A DNA stretch of 64,000 nt from contig OY282354.1 in assembly GCA_958295485.1 (NCBI GenBank), positions 1,922,001 through 1,986,000 of the forward strand, in the 5' to 3' direction. The stretch's first letter is position 1; the number at the start of each line of letters is the position of its first letter. The notes beneath the pieces are model-generated. The model was not told the DNA's origin. It worked only from the letters and a program-made list of their open reading frames with translations, and did not search any database. The translations under genes were made by a program, and so were the position numbers. Origin of the DNA: an uncultured Gammaproteobacteria bacterium. Its GTDB lineage: Bacteria > Pseudomonadota > Gammaproteobacteria > Eutrophobiales > Eutrophobiaceae. Of the stretch, positions 40,418 through 52,792 are shown piece by piece.

Positions 40418-41554
40418 ATGGCTGTGACGGCAGACGTCATCATTATCGGCGCGGGCATTGCGGGCGCCTCCGCAGGCGCTGAGCTTGCGGCATCGGCAAG
40501 GGTTATCGTCCTGGAGACGGAACCGCAACCAGGTTATCATGCCACCGGCCGCTCCGCCGCCTTTTTTGTGCTTTCTTACGGCAATGCCGCCGTGCGGGCG
40601 GTGACCGCCATGAGTGAGTCGTTCTATCGTTCCCCACCCGCCGGGTTTACCGAGGTTGCGTTGATCAGGCCCCGGCCTGGCCTCTTTTTCAGTCGGTCGG
40701 ACCAACGTGCGGCCCTGGCTTCGATTCATGACGAAGTGCCGTCCCTGCGACCACTTTCCGCCGACGATATCCGGGAACGGGTTCCCGTTATATCACCTGA
40801 TTATATAGATAGCGGCCTGCTTGATGAGACCGGCGGAGACCTGGACGTGGATGCCATCCTGCAGGGCTTTCTTCGACGCCTGCATCACCGCGGCGGTGAG
40901 TTGTATACGGGCCATAAGGTACAGGAATTATCCCGTGAAGACGGCTTATGGAAAATTGCTGCCGGAGATAAGACCTTTATGGCGCCGGTGGTTGTCAACG
41001 CGGCTGGCGCCTGGGCTGATCAAATCGCGATATTGGCCGGGTTGAAGCCGGTGGGACTGCAACCTAAACGGCGCACGGCCATGCTGATTGATGCCCCGAA
41101 AGGTTTGGATATCACTGACTGGCCCCTGATGGTCGACGTGGAGGAGCAGTTTTATTTCAAGCCTTATGCCGGCGCCTTGTTGCTGTCCCCTGCGGATGAA
41201 ACCCCTAGCCCTGCCTGCGATGCTCAGCCTGAGGAGCTGGATGTTGCCTTGGCAGTAGACCGGTTCGAGACGGCGACGGGTCTTGAAGTGCCCCGCGTTA
41301 TCCGTCGTTGGGCAGGCTTGCGGACTTTCGCGCCGGACAAAACCTTTGTCGTAGGTTTCGATCCCAGGACGAATGGTTTTTTCTGGCTGGCGGGGCAGGG
41401 GGGCTACGGGGTGCAGACCGCCCCCGCCCTGGCCCGGTTGACTGCCTCTTTAATCACTGGCTCACCCCCACGGGAATCTACCAGTGAACGCGCAGATATA
41501 AAGCAAGACCTGATTGAGCAGCTGTCCCCCAACCGATTGATAACCTGCCAGTAG
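40418..41554 (+). CDS. FAD-dependent D-amino-acid dehydrogenase (DauA/D-arginine dehydrogenase-like)
   Basis: DVIIIGAGIAGASAGAELA, QPGYHATGRSAAFFVLSYGNAAVRAVTAMS, LQPKRRTAMLIDAP, WLAGQGGYGVQTAPAL. Confidence 0.85.
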   Translation: MAVTADVIIIGAGIAGASAGAELAASARVIVLETEPQPGYHATGRSAAFFVLSYGNAAVRAVTAMSESFYRSPPAGFTEVALIRPRPGLFFSRSDQRAALASIHDEVPSLRPLSADDIRERVPVISPDYIDSGLLDETGGDLDVDAILQGFLRRLHHRGGELYTGHKVQELSREDGLWKIAAGDKTFMAPVVVNAAGAWADQIAILAGLKPVGLQPKRRTAMLIDAPKGLDITDWPLMVDVEEQFYFKPYAGALLLSPADETPSPACDAQPEELDVALAVDRFETATGLEVPRVIRRWAGLRTFAPDKTFVVGFDPRTNGFFWLAGQGGYGVQTAPALARLTASLITGSPPRESTSERADIKQDLIEQLSPNRLITCQ

Positions 41555-41563
41555 AAAACGAAG

Positions 41564-41725
41564 TCAAAACAGTTCTCTGGCGCGAGCGATATCGTCCAGC
41601 GCCTTCGCTATGAATGCCGCGTCTTCGTCCGCTTCTTCAAGGCAAGCATCCAGGTAGGCAGCCATTTCCTCCGGTGTGCGAAGGTGCTCGGCTACATCGT
41701 AAGGAGAAGTAACAGTTTTCTTCAT
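41564..41725 (-). pseudogene. Truncated HigA2-like addiction-module antidote (53 aa, not in ORF track)
   Basis: MKKTVTSPYDVAEHLRTPEEMAAYLDACLEEADEDAAFIAKALDDIARARELF*, the N-terminal half of the family; stops before the HTH. Confidence 0.75.
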
Positions 41726-41734
41726 AAGGGATGC

Positions 41735-41846
41735 CTACAGATTTTGAGCCAGCCGCAAGGCTTTCTTGATGTCACTGATTTGTGTCTGTTTAACCCCAGC
41801 CCGCCAACAGTATGACAATTCCTTTAATAAAACGCCACACCCGGTG
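41735..41846 (-). pseudogene. C-terminal remnant of a RelE/HigB-type toxin (frameshifted)
   Basis: RVWRFIKGIVILLAGWG* in one frame, then ...VKQTQISDIKKALRLAQNL* in another, matching the GGDKSTQ.DIKKAL.LA toxin tail. Confidence 0.65.
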
Positions 41847-41895
41847 ACCTCCTCCCCGTAACCTGAGCCACCTGTGGTTTAGGAATTTCCCTTAA
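41844..41895 (-). repeat. Dispersed repeat R2, copy 2 (inverted)
   Basis: Reverse complement GTGACCTCCTCCCCGTAACCTGAGCCACCTGTGGTTTAGGAATTTCCCTTAA of the 764-815 repeat. Confidence 0.8.
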
Positions 41896-42015
41896 AATGA
41901 TACATTGACATGCCTCTGGCGGATCTCTCCAAAGGAATGAACTTGGAAAAACAGGTATACGGCAATGCCATAATTTTCCCTTGCTTTCTATAAGGCAATG
42001 CCGTATAGTGTGATT

Positions 42016-42387
42016 ATGCACTCGGTTATCTGGACAGCAACCTTTCTCGCGCAGGTTCGCAAATGTGGTCTGTCCGAGGATGAACTTTCGGACATCGTGA
42101 CAAGGATCTCCGACAATCCGCAAGGTGGTGACATCATGGTGGGGACAGGTGGAGCGCGTAAATTGCGTCACGCTGGCCGTGGGAAGGGTAAAAGTGGTGG
42201 TTACCGAACAATCCACTACTACGCCGCCGCCGATGTTCCTGTGTTCCTATTGTCCATCTATGGCAAAGGGCGCACGGACAACCTGACCAAAGCCGAGCGC
42301 AATGAGTTGTCGAAGGTTCTGCCCCAATTGGCTGATATCTATCGGCAGAACGTCAAACAAGCGTTGGCAGACAAACGACGGAGGTAA
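42016..42387 (+). CDS. RelE/HigB-like type II toxin
   Basis: GTGGARKLRHAGRGKGKSGGYRTIHYYAAADVPVFLLSIYGKGRTDNLTKAERNEL. Confidence 0.9.
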   Translation: MHSVIWTATFLAQVRKCGLSEDELSDIVTRISDNPQGGDIMVGTGGARKLRHAGRGKGKSGGYRTIHYYAAADVPVFLLSIYGKGRTDNLTKAERNELSKVLPQLADIYRQNVKQALADKRRR

Positions 42388-42389
42388 TT

Positions 42390-42691
42390 ATGACGTTTGG
42401 CAAAGAGCTACTTCAAAGCGCCCATGAGGCGCTTGCAATCGCCAAAGGCGAGGCCGAACCGGCAGGCGTTTACGTTCCTGAATCTGTGGACGTGGCCGCC
42501 ATCCGCAAACGGCAAAAATTATCACAATCGGCTTTCGCTGATCGCTACGGGTTGAGTGTCGGAACGGTTCGCGATTGGGAACGGGGTCGCCGCAAGCCTG
42601 ATCGGGCGGCGCTGGTCTTACTAGCGGTGATTGACCGTAATCCAGAAGTAGTTACGCGGGCGCTTACGGCGGGCCGAAGGCGGGCCGGTGT

Positions 42692-42719
<28 letters not shown>
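42390..42719 (+). CDS. XRE/HigA-like antitoxin; 3' end overlaps metH
   Basis: [55 protein letters not shown]; 2 nt downstream of the toxin. Confidence 0.9.
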
Positions 42720-46399
<3,680 letters not shown>

Positions 46400-46634
46400 G
46401 ACTGAGCGTCGTTTACGGTTTATGCTGCATGAACAAGAAGAGGGAAGCTGTGAAGGGAAGTCGCTTCGCTTATCTTGTCAGTCAACAATTTAAGCGAGCG
46501 CCGTTGGTTTATGAATTTACCTGAGCCTGGCGGGTTGATTCACGCATGCATGGCCCGTCGCAACGCTCCTCAGATAATAAGGGAACCAGAAAAGTATAAT
46601 ATACTTTTCCGATATTGAATAACAAGAATAACCC

Positions 46635-47540
46635 ATGAAAAAATCAGGACATGCGCCATGCTTTTCCGGAAAGCGGGAAATGGTGAATATCGTGCCATCA
46701 ACCGGGAGGATTTGGGGACTGTTTTTCCGTTCCGCGCGAAGTCTCTCCAAAACAGCCCCCAAATCCTCTTTCAGTCCAGTTAGCGAGGTATCAAAAATCA
46801 AAGACCTGACTCCATGTATTCTCCTCATCGCCGCATTGATTTTTCCTGTCTGTGCATGGGCCGACCTGTCCGACTTGAAAGTCTATTCACCCATCATCGA
46901 AAAAGGGGAAAGGCAATTCGAGATCATCGGCAATGTCACCATGGATGGTGAGGAGGAGTTGGATGGTTTTCAGCACCATGAGTTTGAACTTGAATATGGA
47001 GTGACTGATTTCTGGGCGACATCCATCACCGCCAGCCTGATCAAGCCGGCGACGGAGGCGTTAAAGTATGACATTTTAGGGTGGGAGAACACGCTGCAAC
47101 TGACCGGGGAGGGCAGGTATTGGCTGGATCTCGGTTTGCACCTGGAGGTAGAGCTTAATGATGAAGGTGATGAAAGCCATAATCTTGAAGGACGGTTTTT
47201 GTTTCGCAAGGTTGCAGGCGAATTTGAACATATCCTGAACCTGAATTTTGAACAAGCGTTCGGTAACGGGGCGGATGAAAGTACCGAACTCGAGTATATC
47301 TGGCGCACCAGGATGAACTTGAGTGAGCATACCAGCATCGGTTTTGAAGCCTTTGGTACCATAGGCGAAATCAAAGAGGTACCGGCCTTGTCAGAGCAGG
47401 ACCACAGGCTTGGCCCGTCCATTTATCATACTCTCGACTTAGGCGGGGTTGAAATCGAATTCAACCTGATCTGGTTGTTGGGTCTGACCGAAAGCAGCCC
47501 CGATCACATCCCCCACTGGCAAATCGAAATCGACTTTTGA
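46635..47540 (+). CDS. Putative outer-membrane beta-barrel-like protein; N-terminus partly encoded by repeat R1, start uncertain
   Basis: Signal-like CILLIAALIFPVCAWADL preceded by repeat-derived STGRIWGLFFRSARSLSKTAPKSS; alternating amphipathic strands (FELEYGVTDFWATSITASL...), terminal aromatic F. Confidence 0.6.
   Translation: MKKSGHAPCFSGKREMVNIVPSTGRIWGLFFRSARSLSKTAPKSSFSPVSEVSKIKDLTPCILLIAALIFPVCAWADLSDLKVYSPIIEKGERQFEIIGNVTMDGEEELDGFQHHEFELEYGVTDFWATSITASLIKPATEALKYDILGWENTLQLTGEGRYWLDLGLHLEVELNDEGDESHNLEGRFLFRKVAGEFEHILNLNFEQAFGNGADESTELEYIWRTRMNLSEHTSIGFEAFGTIGEIKEVPALSEQDHRLGPSIYHTLDLGGVEIEFNLIWLLGLTESSPDHIPHWQIEIDF
46660..46785. repeat. R1 hairpin repeat with long flanks (reverse orientation to the 49.6-kb copies)
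   Basis: Hairpin 46706-46768 GAGGATTTGGGGACTGTTTT / AAAACAGCCCCCAAATCCTC; upstream flank CTTTTCCGGAAAGCGGG...ATCGTGCCATCAACCGG matches the reverse complement of 49716-49770. Confidence 0.85.
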
Positions 47541-47647
47541 TCGGGGAAAAGGGTATAAGCATCGACCAGGTTGGTCGCTTTGCCGGGACTGAGGCAGGGC
47601 GTTATTATGACTGTTTCCAATTATTTATCGGAAACGACCCTGGCTGT

Positions 47648-49597
47648 TTATTGTTTTACGTTTCCCACGGGTTGGGCGAATGCGTCGGCTATCAGTTCAT
47701 CCACGTTGCTGCCGGTCAAGGCATTTAAAAATGCGATGAGCGCGCCTGTTTCTTCTTTTTCCAGTTTTAACGGTTGTATCAAGGGATCGAGCAATTCGTT
47801 TTTTACCCCGCCCTGGTTATAAAATTCAATCACCTGTTTTAATGTCCCCAGTGAACCATTGTGCATATAGGGCGCGGTAAGACTGATATTTCTCAGCGTA
47901 GGCGTCTTATACTTCCAACGGTCATCGGGGTTGCCGGTTATTTCATAGTAACCCAGGTCATTGGGTTCAGGCTCCGATGCTTCTGCAACGACATCGCTGT
48001 CGATGGTAAGTCGGGCGCCGGGCGCTACAATTACCTGTTGTTTATCGTCTTGACTGCCCATGGAATTCAGGTAGCCGATACCGGTATTGTGTAACTTATG
48101 GTCGGTAAACAAGGCATAGTCCTTATTGATGGCGTGGCATGATACACAGCGCGCCTTGCCGGTGAATAATTCAAAGCCGGTTATCGCCTGCTCATCCATG
48201 GCCTTGCTGTCCTGGCCGTAGTACCACCGATCAAAGGGAGCGTTGGCGGAATTCAGCGTCCTCTGATAGCTGGCAAGCGCCATGCCTGTTGTCTCCATGC
48301 CCGGCCCTTTTCCGTGAAACGCCTGTTCAAATTTATCCGTATATTCCGTGATGGATTTCAACTTTTCGATCACGAAACCCACGGCTGGATTGGCCATTTC
48401 GTTGTGCGCCAATAATGGTATCCAGACCTGTTGTTCCAATGAGTTTTCCCTGGCGTCATGAAACAGGTTTCGCGCAAACCCGACGTTATAAAGCGTCGGC
48501 GCGTTGCGTCTTACCGTGCGGCCTTCGACGCCAACCGCAGTCGCCAGTTCCTGACTGGTGAAACCCTGCTCCGGGATATGACACATCGCACAGGAAAGCG
48601 TATTGTTGTATGACAGCCGCCTGTCGAAAAACAGTTGCTTGCCTAATTGGATTTTTTTCCGTGTAATCGGATTATTTTCAGGGATGGTAATTCCAGGCAA
48701 ACCCAAAGGAGGCTGTTTTACCGTTTTCATCAGGTCAGTGGTTTCGCCTTGCCGCGATAATAAACTTTTAGTATTGGTTCGATAACTTTCAGTTTCATAG
48801 CCGTCTTTATCATCACCGGTGCCATGTTTCCTTAAGCCGTTTGCAACATCGGAAACAGCATATCCCTCGGCTTCGTCCTCCATCGCCAGCGTTTTTATAT
48901 CACTGATTACGGTGTCCGGGTGCAGGAATGAAACACTGTAGATATTGCGAACCTGTCTTGTTTTATCAATCAGAAATACCCGCAGGATATGGGAAATGAC
49001 GCCGGCATATTCACCGTTTTCGTTATATTCTTTTTGGATGGGTTGGTTAAATCCCCGGAGTATGGGCTGTAATTGTCGAGTTGATTTTGTAGTTAAAAAG
49101 CGCCAATCAAAATTATTGCGATTGAACTGTTTGCCGTATTTTGCCATTATCGCCGGAGAGTCAAAATCAGGGTCGAAGCTGATGCTGATCATCCGGACGT
49201 GGTCCTTGAGCTTGGCATCCTCTGCCAGTCGTTGTTGCAGTTGCCCTAATACAAAGGTTGCCAAAGGACATCCATTGACGTCATTGCAATTTGTGTAAAT
49301 AAAGCTGAGGACGACATATTTATCCCCGAAAAACTCGTCCAGTAAACGTTCACGACCGTTTTCATCCAGGATCAAGCCATTTCCCGCTTTGCCTGATGGG
49401 GGAAGTTTATAGGCGCCCGGTTCGGGCGCGGCATATTCCAGGACGCGATAACCCGGCGCCAATATCTGGGTTGCCGTGTCATGGTTATGCCGCTCTTGGG
49501 CAAGTACTGTCTCAGCCGGGATAAAACAAAAAACGCCAAGCGCCAAAAAGACGAGTGGCGCCAATTTATTTTGTGTGATACAGCGAATGATATCCAA
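47648..49597 (-). CDS. SCO1/SenC domain fused to MauG/di-heme cytochrome c peroxidase
   Basis: Signal peptide; VVLSFIYTNCNDVNGCPLATFVLGQ (SCO-like) in the N-half; two heme motifs CAMCH and CVSCH plus LGKQLFFDRRLS and RNAPTLYNVGFA in the C-half. Confidence 0.9.
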   Translation of the reverse strand: MDIIRCITQNKLAPLVFLALGVFCFIPAETVLAQERHNHDTATQILAPGYRVLEYAAPEPGAYKLPPSGKAGNGLILDENGRERLLDEFFGDKYVVLSFIYTNCNDVNGCPLATFVLGQLQQRLAEDAKLKDHVRMISISFDPDFDSPAIMAKYGKQFNRNNFDWRFLTTKSTRQLQPILRGFNQPIQKEYNENGEYAGVISHILRVFLIDKTRQVRNIYSVSFLHPDTVISDIKTLAMEDEAEGYAVSDVANGLRKHGTGDDKDGYETESYRTNTKSLLSRQGETTDLMKTVKQPPLGLPGITIPENNPITRKKIQLGKQLFFDRRLSYNNTLSCAMCHIPEQGFTSQELATAVGVEGRTVRRNAPTLYNVGFARNLFHDARENSLEQQVWIPLLAHNEMANPAVGFVIEKLKSITEYTDKFEQAFHGKGPGMETTGMALASYQRTLNSANAPFDRWYYGQDSKAMDEQAITGFELFTGKARCVSCHAINKDYALFTDHKLHNTGIGYLNSMGSQDDKQQVIVAPGARLTIDSDVVAEASEPEPNDLGYYEITGNPDDRWKYKTPTLRNISLTAPYMHNGSLGTLKQVIEFYNQGGVKNELLDPLIQPLKLEKEETGALIAFLNALTGSNVDELIADAFAQPVGNVKQ

Positions 49598-49610
49598 GTC
49601 TCTTAAGGGT

Positions 49611-49783
49611 CAGGGCAAGCTCATATTCGTAAAGCTCACCGGGCCAAGAGAGGATTTGGGGGCTGTTTTGGAGAGACTTTGCGCGGAACGGAAAAACAGC
49701 CCCCAAATCCTCTCGGTTGATGGCACGATAGTCGCCATTTCTCCCGGATTCCCCGCTTTCCGGAAAAGTATGCGTTTGCCCTG
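49611..49783. repeat. R1 tandem copy A (173 bp) with perfect 22-bp hairpin stem at 49648-49714
   Basis: GAGAGGATTTGGGGGCTGTTTT / AAAACAGCCCCCAAATCCTCTC, 23-nt loop. Confidence 0.95.
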
Positions 49784-49793
49784 AAGCTCTCTC

Positions 49794-49966
49794 CAGGGCA
49801 AGCTCATACTCGTAAAGCTCACCGGGCCGAGGGAGGATTTGGGGGCTGTTTTGGAGAGACTTTGCGCGGAACGGAAAAACAGCCCGCAAATCCTCCCGGT
49901 TGACAACGCGATAGCCTCCATCTCTCCCGGATTTCCCGCTTTTCAGAAAAGTATGCGTTTGCCTTG
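49794..49966. repeat. R1 tandem copy B (173 bp), direct repeat of copy A, hairpin at 49831-49897
   Basis: Aligns base by base with copy A with scattered substitutions; period 183 bp. Confidence 0.95.
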
Positions 49967-49967
49967 G

Positions 49968-51326
49968 TTAAGGATTGGCTGCCACGGAAATATCCACCTC
50001 GGCGGGACGGTTTTTCGCATACAAGGCGTAGGAGCCGAAGCGCATCTGGTGTGGCATTCCCAGTTTGGCTTTGATGAAATCAATAGAGAATTGCTTCGTC
50101 AATTTCTTTCCGTCCCAGGTATAGGCCTTGAAATATTGCACGTCACCATCCTCTCCCTGTTTTTTGTCCCAGTTGGACAACAGGGAAGAGGTGAAGTAAA
50201 CGCGTTTGCCATCCCAACTTTGGGACAGCATATTAATTTGCGCGCCGATCTTTTCCGTATAGATTTCTTTTGCGTTATGAGGGTCACTGATATCAAATAA
50301 ACGGGTCATGCCGTCATTCCAGGTATCCACCCATAGCAGTGAATCATCCGCTGCGATGGAAATATCCACAGGCAATGGAATTTTCTCAGCCTCGCCGATA
50401 TCTGCCACCGGTTTTGCATGCCAATCCCCGGTATCATCTTCATAGATCAACCAGATTTTTGAGGTGAGGGCGGTGGAAGTAAAACAATAATTATTGCGCG
50501 CTCCCCACGCGCAACGAACTTCAAGCGGGGCGCCTGGAACGTCCAATACTTTTTTGGGTTGGCGTTTGTGCAGGTCCCAGATAACCACCGTATTGCCGAA
50601 CCGTTTCATGGCTTCGGGGTCCGCCATCATTTTGCCCAGGTCCATCATGTAATTATTCCAGCCGGTAAACGAAGAGGTGATCATGACGTTGCGCCGTGGC
50701 AATACGCGGACGTCATAACCATAACCATCGGCCAACTTGCCGGCTTTTACCGCGCCGTATAAATTTTCGTCGGTGGGCATCCAGTAAGTCGCGATGTAGT
50801 CGCCGTCGTTGGTGTACTCCACCATGCCCGTCCGTCCGCCGTGGTCCTTGTCGTTAGACAGTCCGGTGACGAGCATTTTGCCGGGCAGGGCATAGGTAGT
50901 ATGTGGCCCGACCACGCCACCGCTTGCCGAGACAAAATTAGTGATGGTTTTATGCAGCCTGGGTTTGGCCGGGTCCGTGTGTATGTCGAAAATGAAAATC
51001 TTGCTGGTATCGAGGCCCGCCGCCCACAGGTAACGCCGATCATCCGTTAGCCCCGAATGATGGGCTTCATTGCGCCCACCCACTGACAGCGTGTTTATTA
51101 TCTTGCCATAGTTCCCGGATTGGGGGTTTACATCTACGGTAACCAGTTTGTCCTGTTGGTCTCCGACGCCTTCCATGCCCAAGGTCCAGACATAGACAAA
51201 ATCTTCCTGACCGACAATTTTCGCCATATAAGGCGACATGCAGGTTTCATCGGAAGACGCAATCGGGGCAATCGCCATCAGAAAAATAGAAAACGCGACA
51301 CAAATAGGCTTGGACATCTGTTTCAT
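49968..51326 (-). CDS. mtoX: Selenium-binding protein 56 family / methanethiol oxidase (MtoX-like), exported
   Basis: Signal peptide; NEAHHSGLTDDRRYLWAAGLDTSKIFIFDI, GPHTTYALPGKMLVTGLSN, MPHQMRFGSYAL: SBP56 His motifs. Confidence 0.9.
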   Translation of the reverse strand: MKQMSKPICVAFSIFLMAIAPIASSDETCMSPYMAKIVGQEDFVYVWTLGMEGVGDQQDKLVTVDVNPQSGNYGKIINTLSVGGRNEAHHSGLTDDRRYLWAAGLDTSKIFIFDIHTDPAKPRLHKTITNFVSASGGVVGPHTTYALPGKMLVTGLSNDKDHGGRTGMVEYTNDGDYIATYWMPTDENLYGAVKAGKLADGYGYDVRVLPRRNVMITSSFTGWNNYMMDLGKMMADPEAMKRFGNTVVIWDLHKRQPKKVLDVPGAPLEVRCAWGARNNYCFTSTALTSKIWLIYEDDTGDWHAKPVADIGEAEKIPLPVDISIAADDSLLWVDTWNDGMTRLFDISDPHNAKEIYTEKIGAQINMLSQSWDGKRVYFTSSLLSNWDKKQGEDGDVQYFKAYTWDGKKLTKQFSIDFIKAKLGMPHQMRFGSYALYAKNRPAEVDISVAANP

Positions 51327-51433
51327 TAGTCATCTCCGGTTCATGGCTGTTTATCAAGACTATTATAACCGGTGTCTGTCCTGATTCCCAATTCTTGATT
51401 CCTAATTCCCGCTTCCTGCTTCATAATGATTTC

Positions 51434-52729
51434 ATGCTGCCGAACTACGCTCAAAATTACGACAAAACCTTATTACGCGGTGACCTCATCGCCGGGATGG
51501 TGGTTGCCGTTATGCTGGCGCCGCAAGCCATGGCCTATGCCTTGTTGGCTGGTTTGCCGCCACAGATGGGTCTGTATGCCTGTATTTTCCCCATCCTGGT
51601 CTATGCCCTGCTGGGCACGTCAAATTACCTGGCGGTGGGACCTGTTGCCATCGTGGCCTTGATGGTCGCCGATACGGTGGCGGAGCATGCACAGCCGGGT
51701 ACTTCAGAATATGCCGCGATGGCTGTTCTGCTTTCTGCGTTAAGCGGTATTATCATGCTGATATTCGGATTATTGCGCTTTGGCAGGCTGGCGAATTTTT
51801 TAAGCCATCCCGTGATCAACGGGTTTATAAATGCAGCGGCCCTGATTATAATGGCAAGTCAATTAAAACACCTGTTAGGCGTGGATATTCCGGGTGGTCA
51901 ATCAATACTGGCTACAATCAGTCACGCAATTGAAAAGCTGATTGACGTCAACCTGACTACTTTATGTATAAGCATTGCTTCATTAACCATACTGTACCTG
52001 AGCAGGGAGCCATTGGGGATTTTATTGCGCAAATTGGGGACAGCGGAAGTCATTATTGAAACCATTGCCAAAACGAGCGCCCTGGTTGTCGTTTTCTTTG
52101 CAACGGTCTTGGTATGGAGCATGGATTTAGACCTTGCCCGGCAGGTCCGGATTGTCGGGGACGTTCCATCCGGTCTGCCGTCATTGGCTTTCCCGGACTT
52201 TAATTATGAGTTGATCAAATTATTGCTTCCCGGCGCTGTTTTAATAGCCGCGACCTCTTTTCTGGAAAGTATCTCCGTAGCGCGTTCCCTGGCGAGTAAA
52301 AGGCGTCAAAGCGTCAAGCCTGATCAGGAACTGCTTGCCTTGGGCGCGGCTAACCTGGCAGCATCGGTGTCGGGCGCGTTTCCCGTTGCGGGGGGGGTCA
52401 GCCGTTCGGGAGTCAACTATTCTGCCGGGGCCAATTCACAGGTATCATCAATTATTACCGCGCTTATCATAGCGCTTACCGTCATTTTTCTGGCCCCGTT
52501 GTTTTATTACCTTCCCAATGCCGTTTTGTCCTCTATCGTTTGTGTCGCGATACTTCGGCTGATTGATTTCAAATATATCAGGGAAGCCTGGTTGTCTAAT
52601 CGGGCTGATGCAGTGTCTTCATTGGTTACATTTTTTGGCGTCCTGCTTTTGGGCGTTGAAAAAGGCATTTTAATCGGCGTGGGATTTTCCATTGTTTTAT
52701 CTGTTTTGCACAGGCCCCAACCGCAATAA
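51434..52729 (+). CDS. SulP-family anion transporter, transmembrane domain only (no C-terminal STAS domain)
   Basis: RGDLIAGMVVAVMLAPQAMAYALLAGLPPQMGLYACIFP; VSGAFPVAGGVSRSGVNYSAGA; ends LSVLHRPQPQ*. Confidence 0.92.
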   Translation: MLPNYAQNYDKTLLRGDLIAGMVVAVMLAPQAMAYALLAGLPPQMGLYACIFPILVYALLGTSNYLAVGPVAIVALMVADTVAEHAQPGTSEYAAMAVLLSALSGIIMLIFGLLRFGRLANFLSHPVINGFINAAALIIMASQLKHLLGVDIPGGQSILATISHAIEKLIDVNLTTLCISIASLTILYLSREPLGILLRKLGTAEVIIETIAKTSALVVVFFATVLVWSMDLDLARQVRIVGDVPSGLPSLAFPDFNYELIKLLLPGAVLIAATSFLESISVARSLASKRRQSVKPDQELLALGAANLAASVSGAFPVAGGVSRSGVNYSAGANSQVSSIITALIIALTVIFLAPLFYYLPNAVLSSIVCVAILRLIDFKYIREAWLSNRADAVSSLVTFFGVLLLGVEKGILIGVGFSIVLSVLHRPQPQ

Positions 52730-52792
52730 TTTATCTGTTCCTGGTCCGAATCTTCAATTCCCAATTTCTGATTCATAATTCATAATGCCTCC

